Shown: positions 1 to 6,387 of the stretch, in pieces
Layout of the letters: each line of letters opens with the position of its first letter
How positions within the stretch are numbered: the stretch's first letter is position 1
Assembly (NCBI GenBank): GCA_046756445.1
Contig: JBHHWI010000122.1
Coordinates: forward strand, 1-8,295
Reading direction: 5' to 3'
Length of the DNA stretch: 8,295 bases
Source of the DNA: JACZWL01 sp046756445
Lineage (GTDB): Bacteria; Pseudomonadota; Gammaproteobacteria; Steroidobacterales; Woeseiaceae
Program-made: the position numbers and the translations under genes
The notes under the pieces: generated by a model
Told to the model about the DNA's origin: nothing
The model's input: only the letters and a program-made list of their open reading frames with translations
Database searches by the model: none

Positions 1-1179
1 GAAACGCCGTCGATGTCGGCAACCGACGCCATATTCGAATCGATTTCCGGGTTGACGACGACCGGGGCCACCGTGCTCACCGGTCTCGACACACTGCCCA
101 AGTCGATTCTTTACTACCGCCAGCAGCTGCAGTGGCTCGGCGGCATGGGCATCATTGTTCTGGCCGTGGCCGTATTGCCGATGCTCGGCGTCGGTGGCAT
201 GCAGCTTTACCGTGCGGAAACACCCGGGCCGGTCAAGGACACGAAACTCACGCCCCGCATCACGGAGACGGCGAAGGCCCTGTGGTATGTCTATCTCGCA
301 TTCACGATTCTGTGTGGGCTCGGTTACTGGCTGGTCGGCATGGGCTGGTTCGATGCGCTCTGCCACGCGTTCTCGACTGTAGCGATCGGCGGATTCTCGA
401 CACATGATCTGAGTATCGGCTATTTCGACAGCCCCGCAGTCGATCTGGTGGCCATCGTTTTTATGTTTGTCGCCGGTATCAACTTTTCCCTGCATTTCTT
501 TGCCTGGCGATACGTCCAAATCAGGCACTACGTAATCGATCCCGAGTTCCGCGCCTACGTGTTCGTGCTCGTTACCGTTTCCATTGTCGTCGTCTTCTCA
601 CTCTACTGGTATGGGACCTACGCCAGCGCCGGCGAAAGCCTGATCAACGGCTTGTTTCAGGCGGTCTCGATCGCCACGACGACGGGGTATACCACGGCGA
701 ATTACGCTACCTGGCCCGGCGCGCTGCCGGTGCTGTTGCTGTTCGCCAGTTTCATCGGCGGATGCGCGGGTTCAACGGGTGGCGGCATCAAGGTCATCCG
801 CTGGTTGCTCATCTATAAGCAGGGCGTACGCGAAATCGTGCGGCTCGTACATCCGAGCGCGGAAATCCCGGTCAAGCTCGGCAATACCGGGGTGCCGTTC
901 CGGGTGGTAGACGCCGTCTGGGGATTCTTTGCGATGTACGTCGTCGTATTCGGCATCATGCTCCTTGTAATGATGTCGATGGGCCTCGATCAGATCACCG
1001 CCTTCTCCGCCATTGCCGCGACCCTGAACAATCTCGGCCCGGGCCTCGGTGACGTTTCCGCCGGATTCATGACAATCGGAGACAAGGCGAAGTGGCTTGC
1101 GATTTCGGCAATGCTGCTGGGCCGCCTGGAGATCTTCACCTTACTCGTCCTGGTCACGCCGACATTCTGGCGCCGCTGA
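1..1179 (+). CDS. trkH: Trk system potassium uptake protein TrkH (5' end outside window)
   Basis: This is the membrane-spanning, K+-conducting subunit of the Trk uptake system, which works in the inner membrane with the cytoplasmic NAD(H)/nucleotide-binding protein TrkA. The open frame enters at base 1, so the N-terminus is cut off; 392 residues are visible, against about 480 for the family, so roughly 95 are missing. All four pore-loop segments are present (visible numbering): TTTGAT at 19-24, TVAIGGFS at 126-133, TTTGYTT at 226-232 and NNLGPGLG at 343-350. The glycine-rich GCAGSTGGG (254-262) and the C-terminal GRLEIFTLLVL-type ending are also typical of TrkH. Similarity to E. coli TrkH as I recall it is high along the whole length. 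No terminator is visible after the stop, and the TRAP subunit gene starts 40 nt downstream, so read-through is possible. TrkA is not in the window. The assignment is firm; TrkG is the only close alternative. Confidence 0.96.
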   Translation, partial: ETPSMSATDAIFESISGLTTTGATVLTGLDTLPKSILYYRQQLQWLGGMGIIVLAVAVLPMLGVGGMQLYRAETPGPVKDTKLTPRITETAKALWYVYLAFTILCGLGYWLVGMGWFDALCHAFSTVAIGGFSTHDLSIGYFDSPAVDLVAIVFMFVAGINFSLHFFAWRYVQIRHYVIDPEFRAYVFVLVTVSIVVVFSLYWYGTYASAGESLINGLFQAVSIATTTGYTTANYATWPGALPVLLLFASFIGGCAGSTGGGIKVIRWLLIYKQGVREIVRLVHPSAEIPVKLGNTGVPFRVVDAVWGFFAMYVVVFGIMLLVMMSMGLDQITAFSAIAATLNNLGPGLGDVSAGFMTIGDKAKWLAISAMLLGRLEIFTLLVLVTPTFWRR

Positions 1180-1219
1180 TGCCGGGCAACGCATATCCGG
1201 TCGGAGAGGAAATGGCGGG

Positions 1220-1714
1220 TTGATCAGGTTTCTCGATGCGGTGAGCGTCAAGCTTGGTCATGCCGTGTCCTGGCTGACTCTCTCGATGGTGCTTGTGACT
1301 TTCGTCATTGTCGTCATGCGCTATGTCTTCGGTACGGGTCTCATCTGGCTTCAGGAATCGGTGACATGGATGCACGCCGCCGTTTTCATGTTGGGGGCCG
1401 CCTATACGCTGCAACAGGAAGAGCACGTGCGGGTCGACATCTTCTATCGCAAGATGACCGCAAGGCCGCGTGCCTGGGTTAATCTCCTCGGCGTTATCGT
1501 CTTCATCTTTCCGATGAGCGGATTTTTCGCGTATGCATCGCTCGACTACGTATCCGCTGCCTGGACGATCAGGGAAGTATCGCGCAATTCCGGCGGCCTC
1601 CCCTATCCGTTCATCCCGTTGCTCAAGTCGGTCTTGTTGATCATGCCCGTCGCGGTCGCCCTGCAGGGCTTGTCCTTGCTGCTGCGCTCGGCGCGGATCC
1701 TTAAGGGTCGCTGA
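1220..1714 (+). CDS. TRAP transporter small membrane subunit (DctQ/TakQ-like)
   Basis: This is the small four-helix integral membrane subunit of a tripartite ATP-independent periplasmic (TRAP) transporter, which pairs with the large DctM-type subunit in the inner membrane. The protein is 164 residues, usual for the family. Hydrophobic segments lie at about 17-37, 47-65, 86-110 and 133-156. The sequence pattern WLQESVTWMHAAVFMLGAAY, followed by HVRVDIFY at 69-76, is the DctQ signature region. The start is an unusual TTG: it has GGAGAGGA at 1203-1210 with a 9-nt spacer and gives the expected IRFLD N-terminus. The open frame extends further upstream into trkH, but there it would only read trkH in the wrong frame. 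GTG at 1241 is a less likely alternative start because it would remove the conserved beginning. The stop is 2 nt before the DctM start, so the two are translated as a pair. The cognate binding protein is encoded convergently just downstream. Confidence 0.9.
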   Translation: MIRFLDAVSVKLGHAVSWLTLSMVLVTFVIVVMRYVFGTGLIWLQESVTWMHAAVFMLGAAYTLQQEEHVRVDIFYRKMTARPRAWVNLLGVIVFIFPMSGFFAYASLDYVSAAWTIREVSRNSGGLPYPFIPLLKSVLLIMPVAVALQGLSLLLRSARILKGR

Positions 1715-1716
1715 CG

Positions 1717-3087
1717 GTGGAATGGGTTGCGCTCTCGTTGTTCCTTTCCGTCATCGCCGTGTTGCTCGCCGGGTTTCCCGTGGCTTTCTCGCTCGGTGGC
1801 ACCGCCCTGGTCTTCGCATTTCTCGGCGTGATTGGCGGCGGCTTCGAGGCGGCTTTCCTGTCGGGCCTGCCCAGCCGTATTTACGGCATCATGGGGAACG
1901 AGACCTTAGTGGCGGTGCCGCTATTCGTATTCATGGGGGTGACGCTCGAGCGTGCCCGCATAGCGGAGGAACTGCTCGAGACACTAAGCGCCCTGTTCGG
2001 CTCGCTGAGGGGCGGTCTGGGCATATCCGTAACTCTGGTCGGCATGCTGCTTGCGGCAAGCACCGGAATCGTCGGCGCAACGGTGGTTACGATGGGCCTG
2101 TTGTCCTTGCCGACGATGCTGAAGCGCGGCTATTCGGCGGAGGTATCGAGCGGCACCATATGCGCGTGCGGCACGCTCGGCCAGATAATTCCGCCGTCTA
2201 TCATCCTCGTGATGCTGGGCGATGTCATGTCTTCTGCGTATCAGCAGGCGCAATTGACCCGGGGAATATTCTCACCGAAGACCGTATCTGTCGGCGATCT
2301 GTTTGCCGGCGCATTGCTGCCCGGCTTGCTGCTCGTACTCCTGTACGTCATCTATCTCGTCATCGTCGCCTGGCTGCGCCCGTCGGCGATGCCGGCGCAC
2401 GCTTCCGACGAAGACCGGGTTTCCGCGCGCCGTGTGCTGGCCGCCCTTTTCCCGCCGCTCGTGCTGATCTTTGCGGTGCTGGGCTCGATACTCGGCGGTT
2501 TTGCGACACCGACCGAAGCTGCCGGCGTCGGCGCAATGGGTGCGATGCTGATCGCCATGCAGCGCCGTGCGCTTACCGTGGAGCGCCTCCGCGAAGTCAT
2601 GCGCAGCACGCTTCGGATCAGTAGCATGGTGTTCTTCATCCTGATCGGCGCGTCGCTGTTTTCGCTGGTGTTTCGGGGCTACGGCGGCGATGACGGTGTA
2701 AGAGCCGTGCTCGAAGCGCTGCCTGGTGGCGCATTCGGCGCCGTGTTGCTCGTGATGCTGGTCATGTTCCTGCTCGGCTTCGTGCTGGACTTCATCGAGA
2801 TCACCTTTGTCGTGGTACCGATTGTCGGCCCCGTGCTTCTCACAATGGGCCTCGACCCCGTCTGGCTCGGAATCATGATCGCAATCAATCTGCAGACGTC
2901 ATTTCTCACGCCGCCTTTCGGCTTCGCGCTGTTTTATTTGCGCGGTGTTGCGCCCGCCAGCATAACGACCGCCCAGATCTATCGCGGCGTTATCCCATTT
3001 GTCGGAATCCAGTTAATCGCGTTACTGGTGCTCGCCGCGGTCCCGGGACTGGTCACCTGGTTGCCGGAGATGCTCTACGGACGCTAG
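1717..3087 (+). CDS. TRAP transporter large membrane subunit (DctM/TakM-like)
   Basis: This is the large, transport-carrying membrane subunit of a TRAP transporter; family members use a Na+ or H+ gradient to move organic acids delivered by a periplasmic binding protein. It is 456 residues and mostly hydrophobic, with a dozen or so likely membrane segments. Family hallmarks are GQIIPPSIILVMLGD at 155-169, TPTEAAGVGAMGA at 264-276 and TPPFGFALFYLRG at 398-410. The loop at about 170-200 and the polar stretch at 221-238 fit the subgroup that pairs with TakP-type (2-oxo acid, formerly called mannitol/chloroaromatic) binding proteins. The start is GTG, 2 nt after the DctQ stop, with a modest AAGGG ribosome-binding sequence inside the end of DctQ. 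Its last 35 nt are antisense to the 3' end of the binding-protein gene. The family is certain; the substrate is inferred only from the binding protein. Confidence 0.94.
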   Translation: MEWVALSLFLSVIAVLLAGFPVAFSLGGTALVFAFLGVIGGGFEAAFLSGLPSRIYGIMGNETLVAVPLFVFMGVTLERARIAEELLETLSALFGSLRGGLGISVTLVGMLLAASTGIVGATVVTMGLLSLPTMLKRGYSAEVSSGTICACGTLGQIIPPSIILVMLGDVMSSAYQQAQLTRGIFSPKTVSVGDLFAGALLPGLLLVLLYVIYLVIVAWLRPSAMPAHASDEDRVSARRVLAALFPPLVLIFAVLGSILGGFATPTEAAGVGAMGAMLIAMQRRALTVERLREVMRSTLRISSMVFFILIGASLFSLVFRGYGGDDGVRAVLEALPGGAFGAVLLVMLVMFLLGFVLDFIEITFVVVPIVGPVLLTMGLDPVWLGIMIAINLQTSFLTPPFGFALFYLRGVAPASITTAQIYRGVIPFVGIQLIALLVLAAVPGLVTWLPEMLYGR

Positions 3088-4174
3088 ACCGCGCATTCAG
3101 ATAGGCCTGTTCACTGATCCGCTGATTCTCCGCTGACACTTCCAAAAACCCGAAAAACGACTTTTGAATACGCGCCGACCACTCGTCCTCGGCCGACAGT
3201 GCGTTCACCGCCTCCATGCTCAGCTTGTTCAGCAGCGCGAGTATGTCGTCCGGGAACGGCCTGACATCGACGTTCGGGTCCTTTTTCAGCTGCTGGAGCG
3301 CCATCGCGTTCCCGTAGTTGTACTCGGCCTGCATGTCGAGGTTGACCGCCTGGCAGGCGAGGTCGACGATGGCCTTGAGATCATCGGGAAGCTGATCCCA
3401 GGCGTTTCTGTTTACGATAAGTTCGATCATCGGCCCGGGTTCATGCCATCCCGGGTAATAGTAATAGCGTGCCGCCTTGTGCAGTCCCAGTGACACGTCG
3501 TTGTACGGACCTACCCATTCGGCTGCATCGATCGCGCCCGTCTGTAGTGATGTGAAGATTTCCGCCGCGGGAAGGGTAACCTGTGTCACGCCGGCGCGCT
3601 GCATTACCTCGCCACCGAGGCCCGGAATACGCATTTTCAGGCCGGCCAGATCCTCGACCGAGTTTAGTTCCCTGTTGAACCAGCCGCCCATCTGAACGCC
3701 AGTCTGGCCGGCAGGAAACGGAACGAGGTCGAACTGCGCGTAATACTCCCGCCAGAGTTCCACGCCGCCGCCATAATAGAGCCAGGCGTTCATCTCGTTG
3801 GCATTTTGTCCGAAGGGGATGGAAGTAAAGTACTGCGCCGCCGGCACCTTGCCGCGATGGTAGTACGACGCATCATGGCCCATCTGCGCCGTGCCCCGGC
3901 TGACGGCATCGAAGACCTCCAGTGCCGGGACCAGTTCCCCGCCCGCATACACCTTGACTTTCAGGCGCCCGCCGGATGCCCTGCCTATTCTCTCGGCGAT
4001 GTGCTCGGCGCCGAGGCCCAACCCCGGCAGCCGCGGCGGCCAGGATGTGACCAGGTTCCACTCGAAGGTTTCGGCCGAACGGCCCGTCCCGGCGGTCGCT
4101 TCCACCTCCCGCCTGCCGCAGGCCGCGGTCCCCGCCGCCAGCGCCAGCCCCCCTACGAAGTCCCGTCTCTTCAT
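3053..4174 (-). CDS. TRAP transporter substrate-binding protein, TakP-like, with Tat signal
   Basis: This is the periplasmic binding protein of a TRAP transporter. It captures the substrate and hands it to the DctQ/DctM membrane pair encoded opposite. The protein has 373 residues from the ATG at 4174, preceded by an AGGACAGGAC-type ribosome-binding sequence; an in-frame ATG 90 nt upstream would add only a basic, GC-rich tail ahead of the signal peptide, so I reject it. The N-terminus has KRRDFVGG, a twin-arginine motif, then a short hydrophobic stretch ending TAAC (Cys19), which could be a weak lipobox. The mature part begins near FEWNLVTSWP at 37-46. The segments GVQMGGWF (159-166), LKMRIPGLGGEVM (179-191), DAAEWVGPY (216-224) and YYYYPGW (237-243) match TakP of Rhodobacter sphaeroides as I remember it. 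Gln161, Arg182 and Glu219-Trp220 are the likely ligand and Na+ contacts by analogy. A 2-oxo acid such as pyruvate is the best substrate guess, but lactate or another carboxylate is possible. Confidence 0.92.
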   Translation of the reverse strand: MKRRDFVGGLALAAGTAACGRREVEATAGTGRSAETFEWNLVTSWPPRLPGLGLGAEHIAERIGRASGGRLKVKVYAGGELVPALEVFDAVSRGTAQMGHDASYYHRGKVPAAQYFTSIPFGQNANEMNAWLYYGGGVELWREYYAQFDLVPFPAGQTGVQMGGWFNRELNSVEDLAGLKMRIPGLGGEVMQRAGVTQVTLPAAEIFTSLQTGAIDAAEWVGPYNDVSLGLHKAARYYYYPGWHEPGPMIELIVNRNAWDQLPDDLKAIVDLACQAVNLDMQAEYNYGNAMALQQLKKDPNVDVRPFPDDILALLNKLSMEAVNALSAEDEWSARIQKSFFGFLEVSAENQRISEQAYLNARSSVRRASPATR

Positions 4175-4208
4175 GTCCTGTCCTGAGCGTCTGCGCAAAG
4201 CCGAATAG

Positions 4209-4217
4209 TGTATAGCA
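4209..4217 (-). promoter_or_regulatory. Possible extended -10 promoter element of the TRAP binding-protein gene
   Basis: Read on the minus strand this is TGCTATACA: a TGn extension plus a hexamer matching four of six bases of TATAAT. It would place transcription start near 4202, giving a leader of about 28 nt before the ATG at 4174. No good -35 hexamer is present; that region is filled by the GC-rich palindrome at 4221-4240. This is a prediction by eye only. Confidence 0.3.
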
Positions 4218-4220
4218 AGA

Positions 4221-4240
4221 CCCCGGCCTTTCGGCCGGGG
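4221..4240. repeat. Perfect GC-rich inverted repeat between the TRAP binding-protein gene and dtd
   Basis: Two 8-nt arms, CCCCGGCC at 4221-4228 and GGCCGGGG at 4233-4240, flank a 4-nt spacer TTTC. As RNA from the minus strand it would form an 8-bp stem closed by a GAAA tetraloop. There is no T-tract after it on either strand, and no gene ends nearby, so it is not a standard rho-independent terminator. It sits where the -35 region of the binding-protein promoter would be, so it could be an operator. It could also be a dispersed palindromic repeat of the genome. Confidence 0.55.
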
Positions 4241-4306
4241 CCGTCCCATCCCTGGCCCGGGCAACGGGCTTGCCGCCCCGGATCCGCCCTCCCTGGCGCC
4301 ATCCGC

Positions 4307-4336
4307 GGCACCTCTTGCTCGCCGGAAAAAGGTGCC
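4307..4336. repeat. Short inverted repeat upstream of dtd
   Basis: GGCACCT at 4307-4313 and AGGTGCC at 4330-4336 are perfect complements separated by 16 nt. A smaller hairpin, GGCAA/TTGCC with a 5-nt loop, lies at 4260-4274. Both are in the 274-nt non-coding gap between the TRAP binding-protein gene and dtd. A 7-bp pairing with a long loop can easily arise by chance in GC-rich DNA. I see no gene, RNA or terminator in the rest of this gap. Confidence 0.3.
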
Positions 4337-4448
4337 TCTGGTTGCTTGCCCGGCGTATTCAGACTGCCACGGTGGCCCGGCGACTGATGCTCGCGTTATT
4401 GAATAGTAGACTCAGATATACGAATCGCCTGCCAGGATGTGCTCCAAC

Positions 4449-4886
4449 ATGATCGGTTTGCTGCAGAGGGTCTCCGAGGCCAGCGTAACAATCGATGGCC
4501 GGACCGTGGCCGAAATCGGCCGGGGACTGCTCGTGCTGGTCGCCGTTCACAGGGACGACGAGGAGGCTGACGCCGCCCGTCTGGCCCGGCGGGTCCTGAC
4601 TTACCGGGTATTCCCGGACGATCAGGGGCGCATGAACCGGAGCATCCTGGACGAGGGGCTCGGGCTCCTGGCCGTACCGCAATTTACGCTCACCGCGGAC
4701 ACCAACAAGGGAACCCGGGCCAGCTTCACGAAAGCCGCTGAGCCTTCGAAGGGCAGCGATTACTTCGACCGCTTCGTCGCGGCCTGCGCCTCGGAGCTGC
4801 CCGGCGTCCAGACCGGTGAATTCGGTGCGGACATGAAGGTGCGTCTCGTCAATGACGGCCCGGTGACTTTCTGGCTCGAGTCGTGA
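4449..4886 (+). CDS. dtd: D-aminoacyl-tRNA deacylase Dtd
   Basis: Dtd is a cytoplasmic homodimer that hydrolyses D-amino acids (and wrongly attached glycine on tRNA-Ala) from tRNA, protecting translation from mischarging. The protein is 145 residues, the same length as the E. coli enzyme, and begins with the typical MIGLLQRVSEASVTI. An ATG 12 nt upstream would add MCSN ahead of this; AGGA at 4434-4437 serves the ATG at 4449, so I chose that. The cross-subunit Gly-cisPro motif NDGPVT is intact at 135-140. The other signature, normally SQFTL, reads PQFTL at 77-81, with Thr80 kept and Ser77 replaced by Pro. TADTNKGTRASFTKAAEP follows as in the family. It lies 103 nt upstream of tatA on the same strand, and co-transcription is possible. 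The identity is firm; the Ser-to-Pro change may or may not be common in related bacteria. Confidence 0.96.
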   Translation: MIGLLQRVSEASVTIDGRTVAEIGRGLLVLVAVHRDDEEADAARLARRVLTYRVFPDDQGRMNRSILDEGLGLLAVPQFTLTADTNKGTRASFTKAAEPSKGSDYFDRFVAACASELPGVQTGEFGADMKVRLVNDGPVTFWLES

Positions 4887-4917
4887 TCCGAATACGGTTT
4901 TGTTACCCCGGTGGCTG

Positions 4918-4923
4918 TATCAT
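4918..4923 (+). promoter_or_regulatory. Possible -10 element for tatABC
   Basis: TATCAT matches five of six bases of the sigma-70 -10 consensus and lies 31-36 nt after the dtd stop. TTGTTA at 4900-4905 resembles a -35 element but is only 12 nt away, which is too close. The sequence at the correct distance is poor. If used, it would give a leader of about 60 nt containing the two hairpins ahead of tatA. Transcription from upstream of dtd is the alternative. Confidence 0.3.
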
Positions 4924-4933
4924 GAACCCAAAT

Positions 4934-4976
4934 GGCACCCCGTCGTCGGGGGTGTCTGTCAGCGGGGCACCGCCCC
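4934..4976 (+). promoter_or_regulatory. Two tandem GC-rich hairpins in the tatA leader
   Basis: The first hairpin pairs GGCACCCC (4934-4941) with GGGGTGTC (4949-4956), an 8-bp stem with one G-U pair and a 7-nt loop. The second pairs GGGGC (4964-4968) with GCCCC (4972-4976) around a 3-nt loop and ends one base before the tatA ribosome-binding sequence GGAGAG at 4978-4983. Both contain GGCACC, so arms could exchange partners. No T-tract follows, so these are not ordinary terminators. A role in controlling tatA translation or RNA stability is only a guess. Confidence 0.35.
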
Positions 4977-4989
4977 TGGAGAGTGAGAT

Positions 4990-5226
4990 ATGTTTGCCAA
5001 TGTGAGTATTTGGCAGCTGTTGATCGTGCTGGTGATCGTGATCGCCATCTTCGGCACCAAGCGCCTGAAGTCGCTCGGTTCGGATCTCGGCAGCGCGGTC
5101 AAGGGGTTTCGATCGGCAATGAACGAAGCCGAATCCGAGACGACCGAGAAGATCGGCGACCAGTCGAAGGACGCGGACTTCGAGAATACGCCGGTCGATG
5201 AACCCAGCAAAGAAAATCACACCTAG
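4990..5226 (+). CDS. tatA: Sec-independent protein translocase subunit TatA
   Basis: TatA forms the oligomeric membrane-permeating component of the twin-arginine translocase, which exports folded proteins across the inner membrane after TatBC binds their RR signal peptides. The product is 78 residues: a short periplasmic N-terminus with SIWQLL at 6-11, one transmembrane helix to about residue 20, the invariant Phe21-Gly22 hinge, an amphipathic helix (TKRLKSLGSDLGSAVKGFRS), then an acidic, disordered tail with KDADF as in E. coli TatA. The start ATG follows GGAGAG at 4978-4983 with a 6-nt spacer. It is the first gene of tatABC, 14 nt ahead of tatB. The lack of the Leu-Gly-Pro hinge of TatB and the FGTK motif make TatA, or the paralogue TatE, the right call; the tatBC context favours TatA. 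Confidence 0.96.
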   Translation: MFANVSIWQLLIVLVIVIAIFGTKRLKSLGSDLGSAVKGFRSAMNEAESETTEKIGDQSKDADFENTPVDEPSKENHT

Positions 5227-5240
5227 GCCGGTTTTCAACC

Positions 5241-5600
5241 ATGTCCGGAATCGGCTTTTGGGAGCTGATAATTCTCTTTCTTATCGGGCTCATCGTTCTG
5301 GGCCCGGAGCGTCTGCCGCGCGTTGCCAATCAACTCGGCACGTGGCTGGGTCAGGCGCGGCGCATGACCCGCGTCATGAAGCGCCAGCTCGAAGATGAGC
5401 TGAATCTCGAAGACCAGATGCGCCTCGCCCCGCCCTCAGCGCCACACAACGAAGGCGACGACACCTATTCGCCCGCACACGGCAGGCACGGCGCGGGCAC
5501 CGGTGTCGGTGACGACGGAGACCAGCCCGAAGACGCGCCGTCTGACGACGAAGGTCCGGCCGAGACCACGGACAATGGGCCTGCGAAAGAATCATCGTGA
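5241..5600 (+). CDS. tatB: Sec-independent protein translocase subunit TatB
   Basis: TatB is the single-span partner of TatC in the receptor complex that recognises twin-arginine signal peptides at the inner membrane. The protein is 119 residues. Glu8 within GFWEL matches the conserved polar residue in the membrane helix, and LGPERLP at 20-26 is the diagnostic TatB hinge that separates it from TatA. An amphipathic helix runs to about residue 60, followed by a low-complexity tail rich in Asp, Glu, Gly and Pro. The tail makes the protein shorter than E. coli TatB (about 170 residues), but this region varies widely. The ribosome-binding site is weak: only TAGG, which overlaps the tatA stop, so translation is probably coupled to tatA. 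The stop TGA overlaps the tatC start by 4 nt. Confidence 0.94.
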   Translation: MSGIGFWELIILFLIGLIVLGPERLPRVANQLGTWLGQARRMTRVMKRQLEDELNLEDQMRLAPPSAPHNEGDDTYSPAHGRHGAGTGVGDDGDQPEDAPSDDEGPAETTDNGPAKESS

Positions 5601-6385
5601 GCGATGAGACGAGGAAACAGCCGGCCGACGAGGAGGAGACCCTGGAGGAAGCCACGCTGCTTTCACACCTCGTCGAACTAAGAAGCCGCCTGCTCAAGAT
5701 TGCCGCAGCGGTCTTGCTGGTGTTTTTCGCCCTGGTTCCATGGTCCCGGGATATCTTCGCGCTTGTCTCCGAACCGCTGCGCGATGTATTGCCGGGCAAC
5801 GCAATGATTGCGACCGCCGTTGCTTCACCCCTGTTGACGCCCTTCAAGCTGACTTTCTTCGTCGCGCTCTTTATCGCCATGCCGATCGTGCTGTATCAGG
5901 TGTGGGCATTCGTCGCCCCGGGTCTCTACAAGAAGGAGAAACGTTTTGCGATGCCGCTGCTGGCGTCGAGCATAATGCTTTTCTATCTCGGCATCGCTTT
6001 CGCGTTTTTCGTCGTATTTCCCCTGATGTTTACTTTCTTCACCGCGGTCGCGCCGGACGGGGTCGAGGTGCAGACCGATATATCGCTGTTCCTGGATTTC
6101 ATCACGACGATTGTTTTCGCCTTCGGCATCGCCTTCGAAGTGCCGATTGCAACGGTGCTGATCGTCTGGACGGGCCTGATATCGCCCGGGAAGCTCGGCA
6201 GGGCGCGGCCGTATGTGTTTCTGAGCGCCTTCATCATCGGCATGCTTCTCACGCCGCCGGACATTATCAGCCAGACCCTGCTCGCGGTCCCGGTTTATTT
6301 GCTTTACGAAGTGGGCATACTGATGGCGAGGATTTTCGCGATCAGGGAACAAGAGCCCGGGGAGGAGGCTCAGCCGGCGGAGTAG
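5597..6385 (+). CDS. tatC: Sec-independent protein translocase subunit TatC
   Basis: TatC is the six-helix inner-membrane core of the Tat translocase and the main binding site for the twin-arginine motif. The product is 262 residues, normal for the family. The N-terminal LLSHLVELRSRL (21-32) carries Glu27, and the first cytoplasmic loop LYKKEKRF (110-117) carries Glu114; by alignment from memory these match E. coli Glu15 and Glu103, the signal-peptide contact residues. Pro60, Glu181 (FEVP) and Asp222 (TPPD) are other conserved positions that are kept. The N-terminal extension of about 12 acidic residues compared with E. coli is unremarkable. The start is GTG in a GTGA overlap with the tatB stop, so coupling is expected, and the local ribosome-binding sequence is poor. 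No terminator hairpin with a T-tract follows. Confidence 0.97.
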   Translation: MSDETRKQPADEEETLEEATLLSHLVELRSRLLKIAAAVLLVFFALVPWSRDIFALVSEPLRDVLPGNAMIATAVASPLLTPFKLTFFVALFIAMPIVLYQVWAFVAPGLYKKEKRFAMPLLASSIMLFYLGIAFAFFVVFPLMFTFFTAVAPDGVEVQTDISLFLDFITTIVFAFGIAFEVPIATVLIVWTGLISPGKLGRARPYVFLSAFIIGMLLTPPDIISQTLLAVPVYLLYEVGILMARIFAIREQEPGEEAQPAE

Positions 6386-6387
6386 GG

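Noticed and set aside
1722..2624. A 300-codon open frame on the plus strand inside the DctM gene
   Set aside because: It is a shifted reading of the DctM gene, rich in Arg, His and Cys, with no recognisable domain and no start signal. Such long shadows are normal in GC-rich DNA.
4221..4240. The palindrome as a rho-independent terminator
   Set aside because: No run of T follows on either strand, and neither flanking gene ends here; the two genes diverge from this region.
4175..4264. A 30-residue N-terminal extension of the TRAP binding protein from an upstream ATG
   Set aside because: It would put a basic, Pro- and Gly-rich tail before a complete twin-arginine signal peptide, and it runs through the palindrome. 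The ATG at 4174 has its own ribosome-binding sequence.
4270..4452. A 60-codon plus-strand frame between the TRAP binding-protein gene and dtd
   Set aside because: It is Arg- and Leu-rich, lacks a ribosome-binding site, overlaps the dtd start and resembles nothing I know. I treat it as non-coding.
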